Shown here: positions 33,097 through 43,550 of the stretch, piece after piece
How the letters are laid out: the number at the start of each line of letters is the position of its first letter
Numbering within the stretch: position 1 is the stretch's first letter
DNA from: an uncultured Pseudomonadota bacterium
GTDB lineage: Bacteria > Pseudomonadota > Alphaproteobacteria > UBA9219
Reading direction: 5' to 3'
Length of the DNA stretch: 50,506 nt
Assembly (NCBI GenBank): GCA_903920205.1
Contig: CAIXLI010000108.1
Span: forward strand, 1-50,506
The notes under the pieces: model-generated
What the model was told of the DNA's origin: nothing
What the model saw: the letters and a program-made list of their open reading frames with translations, nothing else
Database searches by the model: none
Position numbers and translations under genes: made by a program

Positions 33097-34104
33097 CTAA
33101 TGCGGCAATTTGTCGAAAGCGACGAGATAGCCTGATGTCAGAACAACCCAAAAAAGCGCCACTGGCAAAAACACTCTCCAGCCGATACGCATCAATTGGT
33201 CGTAACGATAACGAGGCAAAGTCGCACGCACCCACAAGAACACGAATAAACAAACCCCAATTTTAGCAAAGAACCAGATAAAGCCCGGGATAAAACTCAA
33301 CGCCGCGCAAGGCGCAAGCCACCCACCCAAAAACAAAATCGTCGTGCTGGCACTCAGCAAAATCATGTTGGCGTATTCGCCCAAAAAGAACATGGCGAAA
33401 GTCATCGACGAATATTCGGTATGAAACCCGCCGACAAGTTCGGATTCGCCTTCGGGCAAATCAAACGGATGCCGATTGGTTTCCGCCAAGGCCGAGATAA
33501 AATACACGACAAACATAGGTGTCAGAAGCCCGAACGCGAACCAACCGCCGCGTTGCGCCTCGACGATCGCCGACAGGTTCAACGAACCCACGCGAAGCAA
33601 AACGGTGACGATCACAAGGCCGATGGAAACTTCATAAGAAATCATCTGCGCCGCAGAACGCAAACCGCCTAAAAAAGAATATTTAGAATTCGACGCCCAT
33701 CCCGCAAGGATGATGCCATAGACGCTAAGTGACGAAATCGTAAACAGATACAAAACCCCGACATTAATATCAGCCAGCACAACCCCCGCCTGAAACGGAA
33801 TAACCGCCCAAGCCACAAGCGCAAGGAAGAAAGTCAAAATCGGCGCGAGGATAAACAAAACCTTATTCGCGCCCGTCGGCAAAATGGTTTCCTTGCCCAA
33901 CAATTTCAGCCCATCCGCCAATGGCTGCATCAACCCAAAAGGCCCCGTGACATTCGGCCCTCGCCGCATCTGCATGGCAGCCATAACCTTGCGTTCGGCA
34001 AGCGTCAAATATGCAACCGCGCCCAAAAGCGGCAACACGATCATCATGATCTTGATGACAATCCACAGCAAAGGCCAAACAGTGGTTATGAAAAAATCCA
34101 TCAT
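33097..34104 (-). CDS. nuoH: NADH-quinone oxidoreductase subunit H
   Basis: [42 protein letters not shown]. Confidence 0.98.
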   Translation of the reverse strand: MMDFFITTVWPLLWIVIKIMMIVLPLLGAVAYLTLAERKVMAAMQMRRGPNVTGPFGLMQPLADGLKLLGKETILPTGANKVLFILAPILTFFLALVAWAVIPFQAGVVLADINVGVLYLFTISSLSVYGIILAGWASNSKYSFLGGLRSAAQMISYEVSIGLVIVTVLLRVGSLNLSAIVEAQRGGWFAFGLLTPMFVVYFISALAETNRHPFDLPEGESELVGGFHTEYSSMTFAMFFLGEYANMILLSASTTILFLGGWLAPCAALSFIPGFIWFFAKIGVCLFVFLWVRATLPRYRYDQLMRIGWRVFLPVALFWVVLTSGYLVAFDKLPH

Positions 34105-35010
34105 TTAAGGCGTCCCCGCATGAGCAGAAGGGTCTGCGCCGCCCAGAGTATGGGGACGTTCGACAGGCACAAAGTTGTTGGGGTATTTTTCGTATCGCTT
34201 AAGGATTTTTTCGACCTGACCGCTATAGATCAACTCGTCAAAAGCCGCATTGATCATCCCGCGCAAACGGTCATCGCCCATCGGCAGAACAAACCCAACC
34301 GGATAGATACGAACGGGGTTGGCAAGCTGCGTCTGCCTGATCTTGTTCGGATTATGCTCGTTATAATAACCGAAATCTGCGGCATCCATAAAAGTCGCAT
34401 CCGCTTTTCCTGATGCGACGCTTTCTAAAACCATCGCATCTCCCGCCATATCGGGCAGCGTATAGACTTTGGCCTTCGGAAAATCTTCTTCGGCGATAAA
34501 GCGTTGATTATCGCCGTCCATCGACGCAATGCTAATATCGGGCGCGTTCAAAGCGTCAAGGCTTGCGTCAAACCGGTGGTCATCCAATCGAACGACAAGC
34601 AACAAGGGCTGATAATAATAAGGACGCGCATAATACGCCTCTTTAGCAACGGCAGGACTTACCCACGCAGCCTCGCACAACGCGTCAAATTTTGATGCCT
34701 TTAACCCAGGAACCATTGTCGCCCAGCCCGTCTCTTCAGCCCAAACGATCTTGATCCCGAGTTTTTTTCCCAAAGCTTCGGTAATTTCATAATCGATGCC
34801 GCTTAAAGAACCTGTGTTTGGATCTTTAACAAGATTAGGAACGAAGGGAATGTACCCGCAACGCAAAGTCTGTGTACGAATAACGCGTTCATACGCTGTT
34901 TCCTTTGCGGCAAATTTGTCCTCTCCGTTTTTCGTCGGATGTGTCGCGGTGATCGCTAAAGCGACGAGGGCAATAATAAGGGCAAAAGAAGCTGTTTTGT
35001 TTTTTCTCAT
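34105..35010 (-). CDS. SBP_bac_3-family solute-binding-like protein (paralog A), N-terminally anchored
   Basis: Start reassigned to 35010 (ATGA overlap with the nuoG stop): MRKNKTASFALIIALVALAITATHPTKNGEDKFAAKETAYERVIRTQTLRCGYIPFVPNLVKDPNTGSLSGIDYEITEALGKKLGIKIVWAEETGW. The stop abuts the nuoH ATG. Confidence 0.88.
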   Translation of the reverse strand: MRKNKTASFALIIALVALAITATHPTKNGEDKFAAKETAYERVIRTQTLRCGYIPFVPNLVKDPNTGSLSGIDYEITEALGKKLGIKIVWAEETGWATMVPGLKASKFDALCEAAWVSPAVAKEAYYARPYYYQPLLLVVRLDDHRFDASLDALNAPDISIASMDGDNQRFIAEEDFPKAKVYTLPDMAGDAMVLESVASGKADATFMDAADFGYYNEHNPNKIRQTQLANPVRIYPVGFVLPMGDDRLRGMINAAFDELIYSGQVEKILKRYEKYPNNFVPVERPHTLGGADPSAHAGTP

Positions 35011-37046
35011 TCTGCTGCCTCCCATAAAGGTAAAATCTCATCGCTGCATTTCGCCATCGTCGCCGAGGCGCGGCTGATGGGGTCGGTCATATAGAAATTT
35101 TCAATGACAGGCGCAAAGGGTTGCGCGGAGACTTCACCCGTAAAGCCGAACGCAGACCATCCCGATTTTTCACAGTGACCTATATTGGCAAGCACAGGCG
35201 CGGACTCGAACATTTTGGTGCGTAATGTGTCCAAAGTATCGTAAGGCAAAGCCTCGCCATAGACTTCTGAGAAGGCACGGATAATCTTCCAATCCTCCCT
35301 CGCTTCGCCGGGTGGGAAAGTCGCTTGCAACGCCACTTGGGGACGGCCTTCAGTGTTGACATAGATTCCAGTTTTTTCGGTATATGCCGCACCCGGCAAA
35401 ATCACATCGGCGCGATGCGCCCCGACATCCCCGTGATGGCCTTGATAAACGACAAAAGCGTTGCCAAGTTTTGTAACGTCGATTTCATCCGCGCCCAAAA
35501 GCCAAACCGCCTCCATCGCCCCGCCGAGAATCGCCCGCGTCCCCTGCCCCCCAATTTGCGGCAGAAAATCGAGATCAAGCCCCCCGATGCGCGAGGCCGC
35601 ATGTTGGAAAACGTTAAAACCGTTCCAATCTTCACGCACAGCATTAAAATGTTCCGCTAACTCGCGGACAACGCGATGCAATGCCGCACCATCCTCGCGT
35701 GCCAAAGCGCCCGCGCCTAGAATAAACATTGGCTTCTTGGCATTCTTTAAAATCGCCGCAAAAGCGTGTTTGCCGAACATAAGGTCGGCAATACCTTGCG
35801 GCGTCGTGCCGATGGATTGATAAGGGTAACCAAGATCGACGGTTGCGCCGATTACGCCGACACGGCACCCGCCGCGCAGCCAGCGTTTACGAATACGCGC
35901 ATTGACCAACGTGCCTTCGTGGCGCGGGTTCGTGCCGATCAAAACAATCGCGTCGGACTCTTCTATTCCGGCAATACCACTGTTCATGATAGAAGCGGCG
36001 CGTGTCGAAACATCGTAATTTGCGCCGTCTTGACGGCAATCCAAATTGGGCGACCCTAAAGCCGCCACAAGAGATTTCAACGCAAACATCGCTTCACAAT
36101 CGACAAGATCGCCCGCCAAAGCCGCGATGCGGTTAGGCGCGATGCCGCGCAATTTCTCGGCAATAACGGCAAAGGCTTCATTCCATGAAGCGGGGACAAG
36201 CTTGCCGTCTCTGCGCACATAAGGACGATCAAGCCGTTGACGCTTCAGCCCATCAATTGCAAAGCGTGATTTATCATTGATCCATTCTTCGTTGATGTCT
36301 TCGTTCAAGCGCGGCAAAACGCGCACGACGTCGTTGCCACGCATATCAACGCGAATGTTACAACCGATAGCGTCAAAAACATCAATGGTTTCCGTCTTTT
36401 GCAATTCCCACGACCGCGCTGTAAAGGCGGCGGGTTTATTGGTCAACGCGCCGACAGGGCAAATATCGATCAAATTGCCCGACATTTCCGACGACAACGC
36501 CCGCGCCACATAGGTGCCGATTTCCATCTTCTCGCCACGATACAATCCGCCTAATTCCGGCGTGCCGCAAATCTCGTCTACAAAACGAACGCAACGAGTA
36601 CATTGAATGCAGCGCGTCATCGCCGTCTTAATCAACGGCCCCAATTCCTTTTCACCCACAATGCGTTTGTTTTCGTGATGGCGACCACAGCCGCAACCAT
36701 AAGCCACAGCCTGATCCTGCAAATCGCATTCGCCGCCTTGATCGCAAATGGGGCAATCCAAAGGATGATTGATGAGCAATAATTCCATCACCCCTTTGCG
36801 CGCCTTTTTGACAACCGCGCTGTCCGTATGCACCACCATACCGTCGGCGCAAGGCTGAGCGCAACTGGCGACGGGCTTGGGCATCTTTTCGATCTCGACC
36901 AAGCACATGCGGCAACTAGCAGGCACACTAAGCCTGTCGTGATAGCAAAAATGCGGAACTTCGATTTCGAGCTGCTCGCAAGCCTGCAACACGCTCGTCC
37001 CCTGCGCAACCTCGACTTCGATTCCATTGATTGTCAGTTTAGGCAT
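35007..37046 (-). CDS. nuoG: NADH-quinone oxidoreductase subunit G
   Basis: N-terminal 2Fe-2S ligands (CEQLEIEVPHFCYHDRLSVPASCRMCLVEIEK) and CPICDQGGECDLQDQAVAYG. Confidence 0.97.
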   Translation of the reverse strand: MPKLTINGIEVEVAQGTSVLQACEQLEIEVPHFCYHDRLSVPASCRMCLVEIEKMPKPVASCAQPCADGMVVHTDSAVVKKARKGVMELLLINHPLDCPICDQGGECDLQDQAVAYGCGCGRHHENKRIVGEKELGPLIKTAMTRCIQCTRCVRFVDEICGTPELGGLYRGEKMEIGTYVARALSSEMSGNLIDICPVGALTNKPAAFTARSWELQKTETIDVFDAIGCNIRVDMRGNDVVRVLPRLNEDINEEWINDKSRFAIDGLKRQRLDRPYVRRDGKLVPASWNEAFAVIAEKLRGIAPNRIAALAGDLVDCEAMFALKSLVAALGSPNLDCRQDGANYDVSTRAASIMNSGIAGIEESDAIVLIGTNPRHEGTLVNARIRKRWLRGGCRVGVIGATVDLGYPYQSIGTTPQGIADLMFGKHAFAAILKNAKKPMFILGAGALAREDGAALHRVVRELAEHFNAVREDWNGFNVFQHAASRIGGLDLDFLPQIGGQGTRAILGGAMEAVWLLGADEIDVTKLGNAFVVYQGHHGDVGAHRADVILPGAAYTEKTGIYVNTEGRPQVALQATFPPGEAREDWKIIRAFSEVYGEALPYDTLDTLRTKMFESAPVLANIGHCEKSGWSAFGFTGEVSAQPFAPVIENFYMTDPISRASATMAKCSDEILPLWEAAE

Positions 37047-38327
37047 TCACGCAACCCTCGCCTGCTTACGATACTTCTCGATCCGCTCGATCATCTGTGG
37101 CTTAAAGTGCCTAATCAATCCCTGCACAGGCCAAACCGCGCCGTCGCCGAAAGCGCAGATCGTATGTCCTTCGATTTCCTTGGTAATGTCCATCATTTGG
37201 TCGATTTCCTCGACCGTGGCGTCGCCCTTGACCATCCGCATCATCATGCGCCACAGCCACGCCACGCCCTCGCGGCACGGCGTACACTGACCGCAGCTTT
37301 CGTGTTTATAAAATCCGCTAAGCCGTGCGATGGCGTAGATAATGTCGGTCGATTGATCCATCACGATCACGCCCGCCGTGCCGAGGCCGGATTTCACGTC
37401 GCGCAGCGCATCGAAATCCATAAGCACCGTATCGCAAATATCCTTAGGCAAAACGGGTGTAGAAGAACCGCCGGGAATAACCGCCAGCAAATTATCCCAC
37501 CCGCCGCGCACGCCTCCGGCATGTTTTTCGATCAGCTCTTTCAACGGAATGCTCATCGCCTCTTCAACGTTGCAAGGCTGGTTGACATGGCCTGAAATAC
37601 AAAACAACTTCGTTCCGCTGTTCTTGGGGCGCCCAAAACTTGAAAACCACCCCGCGCCCCGCCGCAGAATTTCCGGCACCGAGGCGATGGTTTCGACATT
37701 GTTGATCGTCGTCGGGCAAGAATAAAGCCCCGCGCCAGCCGGAAAAGGCGGCTTGTTGCGCGGCTGACCCTTTTTGCCTTCGATGCTTTCCATAAGCGCG
37801 GTTTCTTCGCCGCAGACATAAGCGCCCGCGCCGCGATGCAAATACACATCGCAATCCCATCCCGAACCGGCGGCATTCCTTCCGAGAAGCCCATAGGCAT
37901 AAGCTTCATCGATCGCCAGTTGCACGTTCGAAGCTTCGTTGTAAAACTCGCCGCGAATATAAATATAAACTGTATGCGCCTGAATGGCGAAAGCCGCGAT
38001 TAACGCGCCCTCTAACAAACGATGCGGGTCATAGCGCAGAATGTCGCGGTCTTTGCAAGTTCCGGGTTCGGATTCGTCGGCATTGACCAGAAGATAATGC
38101 GGCTTATCCGAGGGCTTCGGCATAAACGACCATTTCATGCCTGTCGGAAACCCTGCCCCGCCGCGTCCGCGCAAGCCGGAATTTTTGGTTTCCTCGATCA
38201 CCCAAGCCTGACCCTTTTTGATAATCTCCGCCGTATTATCCCACACCCCACGCCGCCGCGCCGCCGCAAGGTTCCAGCCCTCGAAGCCGTAGAGATTGGT
38301 GAAGATGCGGTCTTTGTCTTCAAGCAT
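37047..38327 (-). CDS. nuoF: NADH-quinone oxidoreductase subunit F
   Basis: [21 protein letters not shown] and [12 protein letters not shown]. Confidence 0.98.
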   Translation of the reverse strand: MLEDKDRIFTNLYGFEGWNLAAARRRGVWDNTAEIIKKGQAWVIEETKNSGLRGRGGAGFPTGMKWSFMPKPSDKPHYLLVNADESEPGTCKDRDILRYDPHRLLEGALIAAFAIQAHTVYIYIRGEFYNEASNVQLAIDEAYAYGLLGRNAAGSGWDCDVYLHRGAGAYVCGEETALMESIEGKKGQPRNKPPFPAGAGLYSCPTTINNVETIASVPEILRRGAGWFSSFGRPKNSGTKLFCISGHVNQPCNVEEAMSIPLKELIEKHAGGVRGGWDNLLAVIPGGSSTPVLPKDICDTVLMDFDALRDVKSGLGTAGVIVMDQSTDIIYAIARLSGFYKHESCGQCTPCREGVAWLWRMMMRMVKGDATVEEIDQMMDITKEIEGHTICAFGDGAVWPVQGLIRHFKPQMIERIEKYRKQARVA

Positions 38328-38331
38328 GGCC

Positions 38332-38925
38332 TTATGCCTTTTCCTTCAAACTTGTCGAGCCGTTTTGGGCGCAGGAACCTTTGCGGCCTGTCTGCGAGCC
38401 GACATCCGGTTTCTTGCCTTCCTTCAGCGCGTCAAGAATGCTGTCCATCAATTCCGGCGTCAAATCTTCATAGTAATCGTCGTTAATCTGAACCATCGGC
38501 GCGTTGACGCAAGCGCCCATGCACTCGACTTCGTGCAACGTGAATTTGCTATCCTCGGTCGTCTGGTTCATCCCGATGCCGAGTTTTCTTTTACACGCAT
38601 GCACAATCTCATCTGACCCGCGCAGCCAGCAAGGAGTCGTCGTACAGACTTGCACAAAATTCTCGCCAACCGGTTTCAGATTAAACATCGTGTAAAAACT
38701 GGCGACTTCGTAAACGCGGATGGGTGGCATTTCCAGCATCGCGGCGACATAGTCCATCGCAGCCTGAGGCAACCAATTCCCGCTTTGCCTCTGCGCAATG
38801 TCCAGCAGCGGGATTACCGCACTAGCCTGCCTTCCGGCAGGATATTTGCCGACAATCTTCTCTGCCCGTGCAAGGTTATCGGGAGAAAAGGAAAAAAGTG
38901 CGGGTTGCGGTTTTGCGTCGTTCAT
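38332..38925 (-). CDS. nuoE: NADH-quinone oxidoreductase subunit E
   Basis: 2Fe-2S thioredoxin-like motifs [14 protein letters not shown] and [22 protein letters not shown]. Confidence 0.97.
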   Translation of the reverse strand: MNDAKPQPALFSFSPDNLARAEKIVGKYPAGRQASAVIPLLDIAQRQSGNWLPQAAMDYVAAMLEMPPIRVYEVASFYTMFNLKPVGENFVQVCTTTPCWLRGSDEIVHACKRKLGIGMNQTTEDSKFTLHEVECMGACVNAPMVQINDDYYEDLTPELMDSILDALKEGKKPDVGSQTGRKGSCAQNGSTSLKEKA

Positions 38926-40133
38926 CGATCCACCTCCCCAAACACGACATCAAGGCTGCCGATAATCGCAACGGCGTCGGCCAGCATATGTCCCTTGCAC
39001 ATGAAATCGCTGCCCTGCAGATGAGCAAAGCCCGTCGAGCGGATGTGACAGCGGTAAGGCTTGTTCGTCCCGTCGGCGACCAAAAACACGCCGAATTCGC
39101 CCTTGGCGGTTTCGACGGCGGTATAGGTTTCGCCAGCCGGAACATGGAAGCCTTCGGTATAAAGCTTGAAATGATGGATCATAGACTCCATCGAAGTCTT
39201 GATGTCGGCGCGGCGCGGCGGCGCTACTTTACGGTCGCCCGTCAGCACTTCGCCCTTGGGCATGTCTTTCAAACATTGGCGAATAATGCGTATCGACTGG
39301 CGCATTTCTTCCAACCGCACGAGATACCGCGCATAACAATCCCCCGTCTTGCCAACAGGGATGTCAAAATCCAAACGGTCATAAACGTCATAAGGCTGCG
39401 CTTTCCGCAGATCCCACGCGACATTCGATGCCCGCAACATCGGCCCCGAAAAGCCCCAAGCAAGAGCCTGATCTTTTGTCACAACGCCGATATCGACAGT
39501 ACGTTGGCGGAAAATGCGGTTTTCGGTCAAAAGCCCTTCGAGATCGGACAGGAATTTGGGAAATCGCTCCGCCCATTTATCAATATCTGCCGCCAGCCCA
39601 TCGGGCAAATCCTGATGCACGCCTCCCGGACGGAAATAAGTGGTATGCATACGCCCGCCGCTAACCCGCTCATAAAACTCCATCAGAATTTCGCGTTCTT
39701 CAAAGCCCCACAAAGACGGCGTTACTGCGCCCAAATCGATGGCGAAAGTCGTGATATTCAAAAGATGATTCATAATGCGGGTGATTTCCGCATACATCAC
39801 GCGGATATACTGCGCACGTAAAGGCGACGTAACGCCAAGCAACTTTTCAATCGCCAGCACAAACGCGTGTTCCTGCCCCATAGGCGCCACATAATCGAGG
39901 CGGTCGAAATACGGTATAGCCTGAAGATAGGTCTTATGTTCGATCAACTTTTCCGTGCCACGATGCAAAAGGCCGATATGCGGATCGGCACGTTCGACGA
40001 TTTCTCCGTCCATCTCCAAAATCATGCGCAAAACGCCATGCGCGGCAGGATGCTGGGGCCCGAAATTGATCGTGAACGGCAAAATCTTTTTCCCGTCGAC
40101 GATGGTTTCCTGTTCAGGGAAGGCGTCAGTCAT
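38922..40133 (-). CDS. nuoD: NADH-quinone oxidoreductase subunit D
   Basis: [43 protein letters not shown]. Start reassigned to 40133. Confidence 0.98.
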   Translation of the reverse strand: MTDAFPEQETIVDGKKILPFTINFGPQHPAAHGVLRMILEMDGEIVERADPHIGLLHRGTEKLIEHKTYLQAIPYFDRLDYVAPMGQEHAFVLAIEKLLGVTSPLRAQYIRVMYAEITRIMNHLLNITTFAIDLGAVTPSLWGFEEREILMEFYERVSGGRMHTTYFRPGGVHQDLPDGLAADIDKWAERFPKFLSDLEGLLTENRIFRQRTVDIGVVTKDQALAWGFSGPMLRASNVAWDLRKAQPYDVYDRLDFDIPVGKTGDCYARYLVRLEEMRQSIRIIRQCLKDMPKGEVLTGDRKVAPPRRADIKTSMESMIHHFKLYTEGFHVPAGETYTAVETAKGEFGVFLVADGTNKPYRCHIRSTGFAHLQGSDFMCKGHMLADAVAIIGSLDVVFGEVDR

Positions 40134-40743
40134 GGGCAGACCCTTTTCCCTTTTCGTCGCCGGAGAGCTGCACATCCGTCATCCCCTCCCACGGACTGAG
40201 GAAATCGAAAGCGCGATAATCCTGTGCAAGTTTGACGGGTTCATACACCACACGTTTTTGTTCGGGGTCATAGCGAACTTCGACATAACCGCTTAATGGA
40301 AAATCCTTGCGCAAAGGATGGCCTTCAAAGCCATAATCGGTCAGAATGCGGCGCAAGTCTGGATGACCGGAAAAAGCGACACCGAACAAATCCCAAACCT
40401 CGCGCTCAAACCAACCGGCGGAGCTATACACACCGACCGCCGTCGGCACAGGCGTATGCTCGTCTGTCTGAATCTTCACGCGCAGCCGCACATTATGGGG
40501 AAGACTGAGAAGCTGATAGACGATTTCGAACCGTTCAGGACGTTCAGGATAATCGACGCCACAAATATCCATCAATTGGGTCATCGCAATCTTCGGATCG
40601 TCGCGCAGCGTTTGCAACGCCTCTTCAATCCGCGTGCGCGGCACCAGTACCGACAATTCGCCCAATTCGACAAACGATTGAGAGACGGCGGTGCCGAGCG
40701 CGCGAAGGACTTCATTATGAAGATCATCGACCGAGAGCATCAT
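40126..40743 (-). CDS. nuoC: NADH-quinone oxidoreductase subunit C
   Basis: [49 protein letters not shown]. Confidence 0.97.
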   Translation of the reverse strand: MMLSVDDLHNEVLRALGTAVSQSFVELGELSVLVPRTRIEEALQTLRDDPKIAMTQLMDICGVDYPERPERFEIVYQLLSLPHNVRLRVKIQTDEHTPVPTAVGVYSSAGWFEREVWDLFGVAFSGHPDLRRILTDYGFEGHPLRKDFPLSGYVEVRYDPEQKRVVYEPVKLAQDYRAFDFLSPWEGMTDVQLSGDEKGKGSAHD

Positions 40744-41276
40744 TCAACCCTGCTGATAACTTTGTTCCCGCGCCTGATCTTGCGTTGCAATTGCATAAGG
40801 CCATAAACCAAAGCTTCCGCCGAAGGCGGGCAGCCCGGAATATAAATATCGACAGGCACAATGCGATCACAACCGCGCACGACGGAATAGGAATAATGAT
40901 AATACCCCCCGCCATTGGCGCAGCTTCCCATCGAAATGACCCAACGCGGTTCCGGCATCTGGTCATAAAGCTTGCGCAAGGCAGGGGCCATTTTATTGGT
41001 CAACGTTCCGGCGATAATCATCACATCGGATTGACGCGGCGAAGCCCGCGGCATCATACCAAACCGGTCGAGGTCATAGCGGCTCATATAGGCATGAATC
41101 ATCTCAATCCCGCAGCACGCCAAACCAAACGTCATAGGCCAGATCGACCCCGCCCGCGCCCATGTCAATAAATCGTCAAGCTTAGCAAGCATAAACCCGT
41201 TATCTTGCACTTCTTCGCCCAGTTTGGCGGCAAGCGCGTTGGCTTTGGCCAGCTGCACCGCATTGGCTATTCCCAT
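40740..41276 (-). CDS. nuoB: NADH-quinone oxidoreductase subunit B
   Basis: [30 protein letters not shown] and [17 protein letters not shown]. Start reassigned to 41276, overlapping the nuoA stop. Confidence 0.97.
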   Translation of the reverse strand: MGIANAVQLAKANALAAKLGEEVQDNGFMLAKLDDLLTWARAGSIWPMTFGLACCGIEMIHAYMSRYDLDRFGMMPRASPRQSDVMIIAGTLTNKMAPALRKLYDQMPEPRWVISMGSCANGGGYYHYSYSVVRGCDRIVPVDIYIPGCPPSAEALVYGLMQLQRKIRRGNKVISRVE

Positions 41277-41635
41277 TCCAACGCCCCCTTCTTCCACTCA
41301 TAAACAAACCCGACGGTCAAAACGCCGAGAAACAGAATCATTGACCAAAACCCAAAAATGCCGATATCCGCCAAAGACACTGCCCACGGAAAAAGAAACG
41401 CGATTTCCAGATCGAAAATGATGAATAAAATAGAGACAAGGTAAAAACGTACATCGAATTTCGCCCGCGCATCGCCAAAGGCAGGAAAACCGCATTCATA
41501 AGCGGATTCCTTCTCGGGATCTGGGTTTTGATTGGCAAGTAGGAATGAAAGCCCGACCGCCGTCGCCGCGATCACGAACGCCAAGCCAAGAAAGATCAAA
41601 ATGGGCAGATAGTCGAGCGCGAGGTCGCTGAGCAT
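41267..41635 (-). CDS. nuoA: NADH-quinone oxidoreductase subunit A
   Basis: [45 protein letters not shown]. Confidence 0.97.
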   Translation of the reverse strand: MLSDLALDYLPILIFLGLAFVIAATAVGLSFLLANQNPDPEKESAYECGFPAFGDARAKFDVRFYLVSILFIIFDLEIAFLFPWAVSLADIGIFGFWSMILFLGVLTVGFVYEWKKGALEWE

Positions 41636-41833
41636 GAGGGGAGAATCCGAGTCGTTAAGAGTCAGAGATATTAAGCACCATCCGATGGTTAAGACCGAAA
41701 ATCAAGGCGAAAATAGGCGTTGTGATTGTCCAGTGCAGACATTGATGTGGCGATTTCAGCATTATTTTCTCGCCATAAGAAGAATGGGCATTAATATGCC
41801 CCCTCAAGTTTTAAAAATCGGAGATTTCCCCTA

Positions 41834-42928
41834 ATGACCGAACAAGAAGCCCCAGAGAATCTGTCCTATGACACCTTTGCCGCCTCGGTACAGCGCAGCC
41901 TCGCGTTGGAAGAAGATATTCAAAAAAATCCGCGCCGCCATCGTGTTTTAACGGGAGACAGGCCAACGGGGGATTTGCATATCGGGCATTTATTCGGCTC
42001 TCTTTTGAACCGCGTGCGCCTTGCCAAGCTGGGCGTAGACAGCTTTATCGTCATCGCGGATTATCAGGTTCTGACTGACCGCGACGTGTTCGATCAAATC
42101 GCCGAATGCACCGTTAATCTGGCGATTGACTATATAGCCTCCGGCCTCGACCCCGACAGCGGCAACGTCTTTATTTTTCCGCATAGCGCCGTGCCAGAAC
42201 TGAACCAGCTTTTGCTACCGTTTTTGAATCTCGTCAGCCTCGCCGAGTTGGAACGCAACCCGACTGTCAAAGAGGAAATCGAAGCCGCGAAAACGGCGCG
42301 GATGAATGCGGGCATGTTCACCTATCCCGTCCACCAAGCCGCCGATATTCTGTTTTGCAAAAGCACCGCCATCCCCGTCGGCAAAGACCAATTGCCGCAT
42401 ATCGAATTGACGCGCACGATAGCCCGCCGCTTCAACACAAGATATGCGCCCAACAACCCCGTGTTTCCCGAACCGCAGGGCTTGCTCAGCAACGCGCCGA
42501 CGATTCTCGGTCTCGACGGCGGCAAGAAGATGAGCAAAAGCCGCAACAATTCCATCCCCCTGAAAGCCACGGAAGACGAAACCGCCAAGATTATCAAAAC
42601 AGCGACGACGGATTCGGAACGGCTCATAACCTATGAACCGCAGCGCAGGCCTCAGGTCGCCAATCTCCTTGACCTCGCCTCGTTCACAAGCGGCGCGACC
42701 CCCGAAAAAATAGCCGAAACCATCGGCAATGGCGGCTCAGGCAAGCTTAAGGAATATCTGACCGAACATCTGAACGCTTTCCTGCGCCCCTTACGCGCCA
42801 AACGCGCCGATTTGGAGAAAGACCTTCCGTACGTCCGCAAGTCGCTCGACAAAGGCATCGAAAAAGCTCGCGCCGTCGGCGAACAAACACTCAAGGAAGT
42901 CCGCGAAGCGATGAACATGTATCGTTGA
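41834..42928 (+). CDS. trpS: Tryptophanyl-tRNA synthetase (TrpRS II-like)
   Basis: Class I HIGH-type TGDRPTGDLHIGHLFGSL and KMSKS (GLDGGKKMSKSRNNSI). Confidence 0.92.
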   Translation: MTEQEAPENLSYDTFAASVQRSLALEEDIQKNPRRHRVLTGDRPTGDLHIGHLFGSLLNRVRLAKLGVDSFIVIADYQVLTDRDVFDQIAECTVNLAIDYIASGLDPDSGNVFIFPHSAVPELNQLLLPFLNLVSLAELERNPTVKEEIEAAKTARMNAGMFTYPVHQAADILFCKSTAIPVGKDQLPHIELTRTIARRFNTRYAPNNPVFPEPQGLLSNAPTILGLDGGKKMSKSRNNSIPLKATEDETAKIIKTATTDSERLITYEPQRRPQVANLLDLASFTSGATPEKIAETIGNGGSGKLKEYLTEHLNAFLRPLRAKRADLEKDLPYVRKSLDKGIEKARAVGEQTLKEVREAMNMYR

Positions 42929-42950
42929 TGCGCGGCACAAGTGGAAAACG

Positions 42951-43484
42951 TCAGGCAATATCCAGCAACAAACAGTCGCCCACGCCCTCCTGCTCAACGC
43001 GAACCGGATGGGCGGGATGGTTTGTTTGTTCTCCGTGATGCACCGGAAATGGCGCAAAGTTCCGTCCCATCAACGCGTACATGTCATTAACTGCCGACTG
43101 AAACGACTTTACATCATCGGTTGTGTTGATCTCATGAGCAAGCGCGTCTAAACGACAGACATGCTCCGTGTTTTTTAGCATCCATCTGACTAAACGTCTC
43201 CGCGCCACGATGCACCGAAGCCTTTGCATGTTATGAGGACTGTGATCCAGAAACCGTCCTTCAAGGGTACGGACGAAGCATTCACGCTGCGCCTCCTTCA
43301 TCGCCTGATGAAACGTTGCATGCGGAACTCTGGCATAAAAAAACCTTACGTCTTCGCCCTCTTCTTGTCGAAAGCCCCTATCACCAAGGGAGACATCGAC
43401 AGAACCTTGCATTCCAAAAAGTTCATTGACGTAATCACCGCCAACGAAGGGCCCTTCTTGCGTGCTGTATTTTGCGTCCGTCAT
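42951..43484 (-). CDS. Hypothetical protein
   Basis: About 177 aa from internal MTDAKYSTQEGPFVGGDYVNELFG. Fills the trpS-MCP interval; no family recognised. Confidence 0.5.
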   Translation of the reverse strand: MTDAKYSTQEGPFVGGDYVNELFGMQGSVDVSLGDRGFRQEEGEDVRFFYARVPHATFHQAMKEAQRECFVRTLEGRFLDHSPHNMQRLRCIVARRRLVRWMLKNTEHVCRLDALAHEINTTDDVKSFQSAVNDMYALMGRNFAPFPVHHGEQTNHPAHPVRVEQEGVGDCLLLDIA

Positions 43485-43550
43485 CCCGCACCCCCACAAG
43501 AAAAAGGTCAGCCAAGGCCGACGAATTCGCGGGAGTGTATCGAGAGGAGA

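Noticed and set aside
38826-38841. CCTGCC-ttcc-GGCAGG palindrome, sharing arms with one at 7275-7294 (TCCTGCC-ataggc-GGCAGGA), considered as a dispersed palindromic element
   Set aside because: The copy in nuoE encodes the conserved YPAGRQAS segment, so coding constraint explains it; two short matches are not enough to define a repeat family.
38868-39821. 317-aa plus-strand ORF
   Set aside because: Antisense to nuoD; no family signature.
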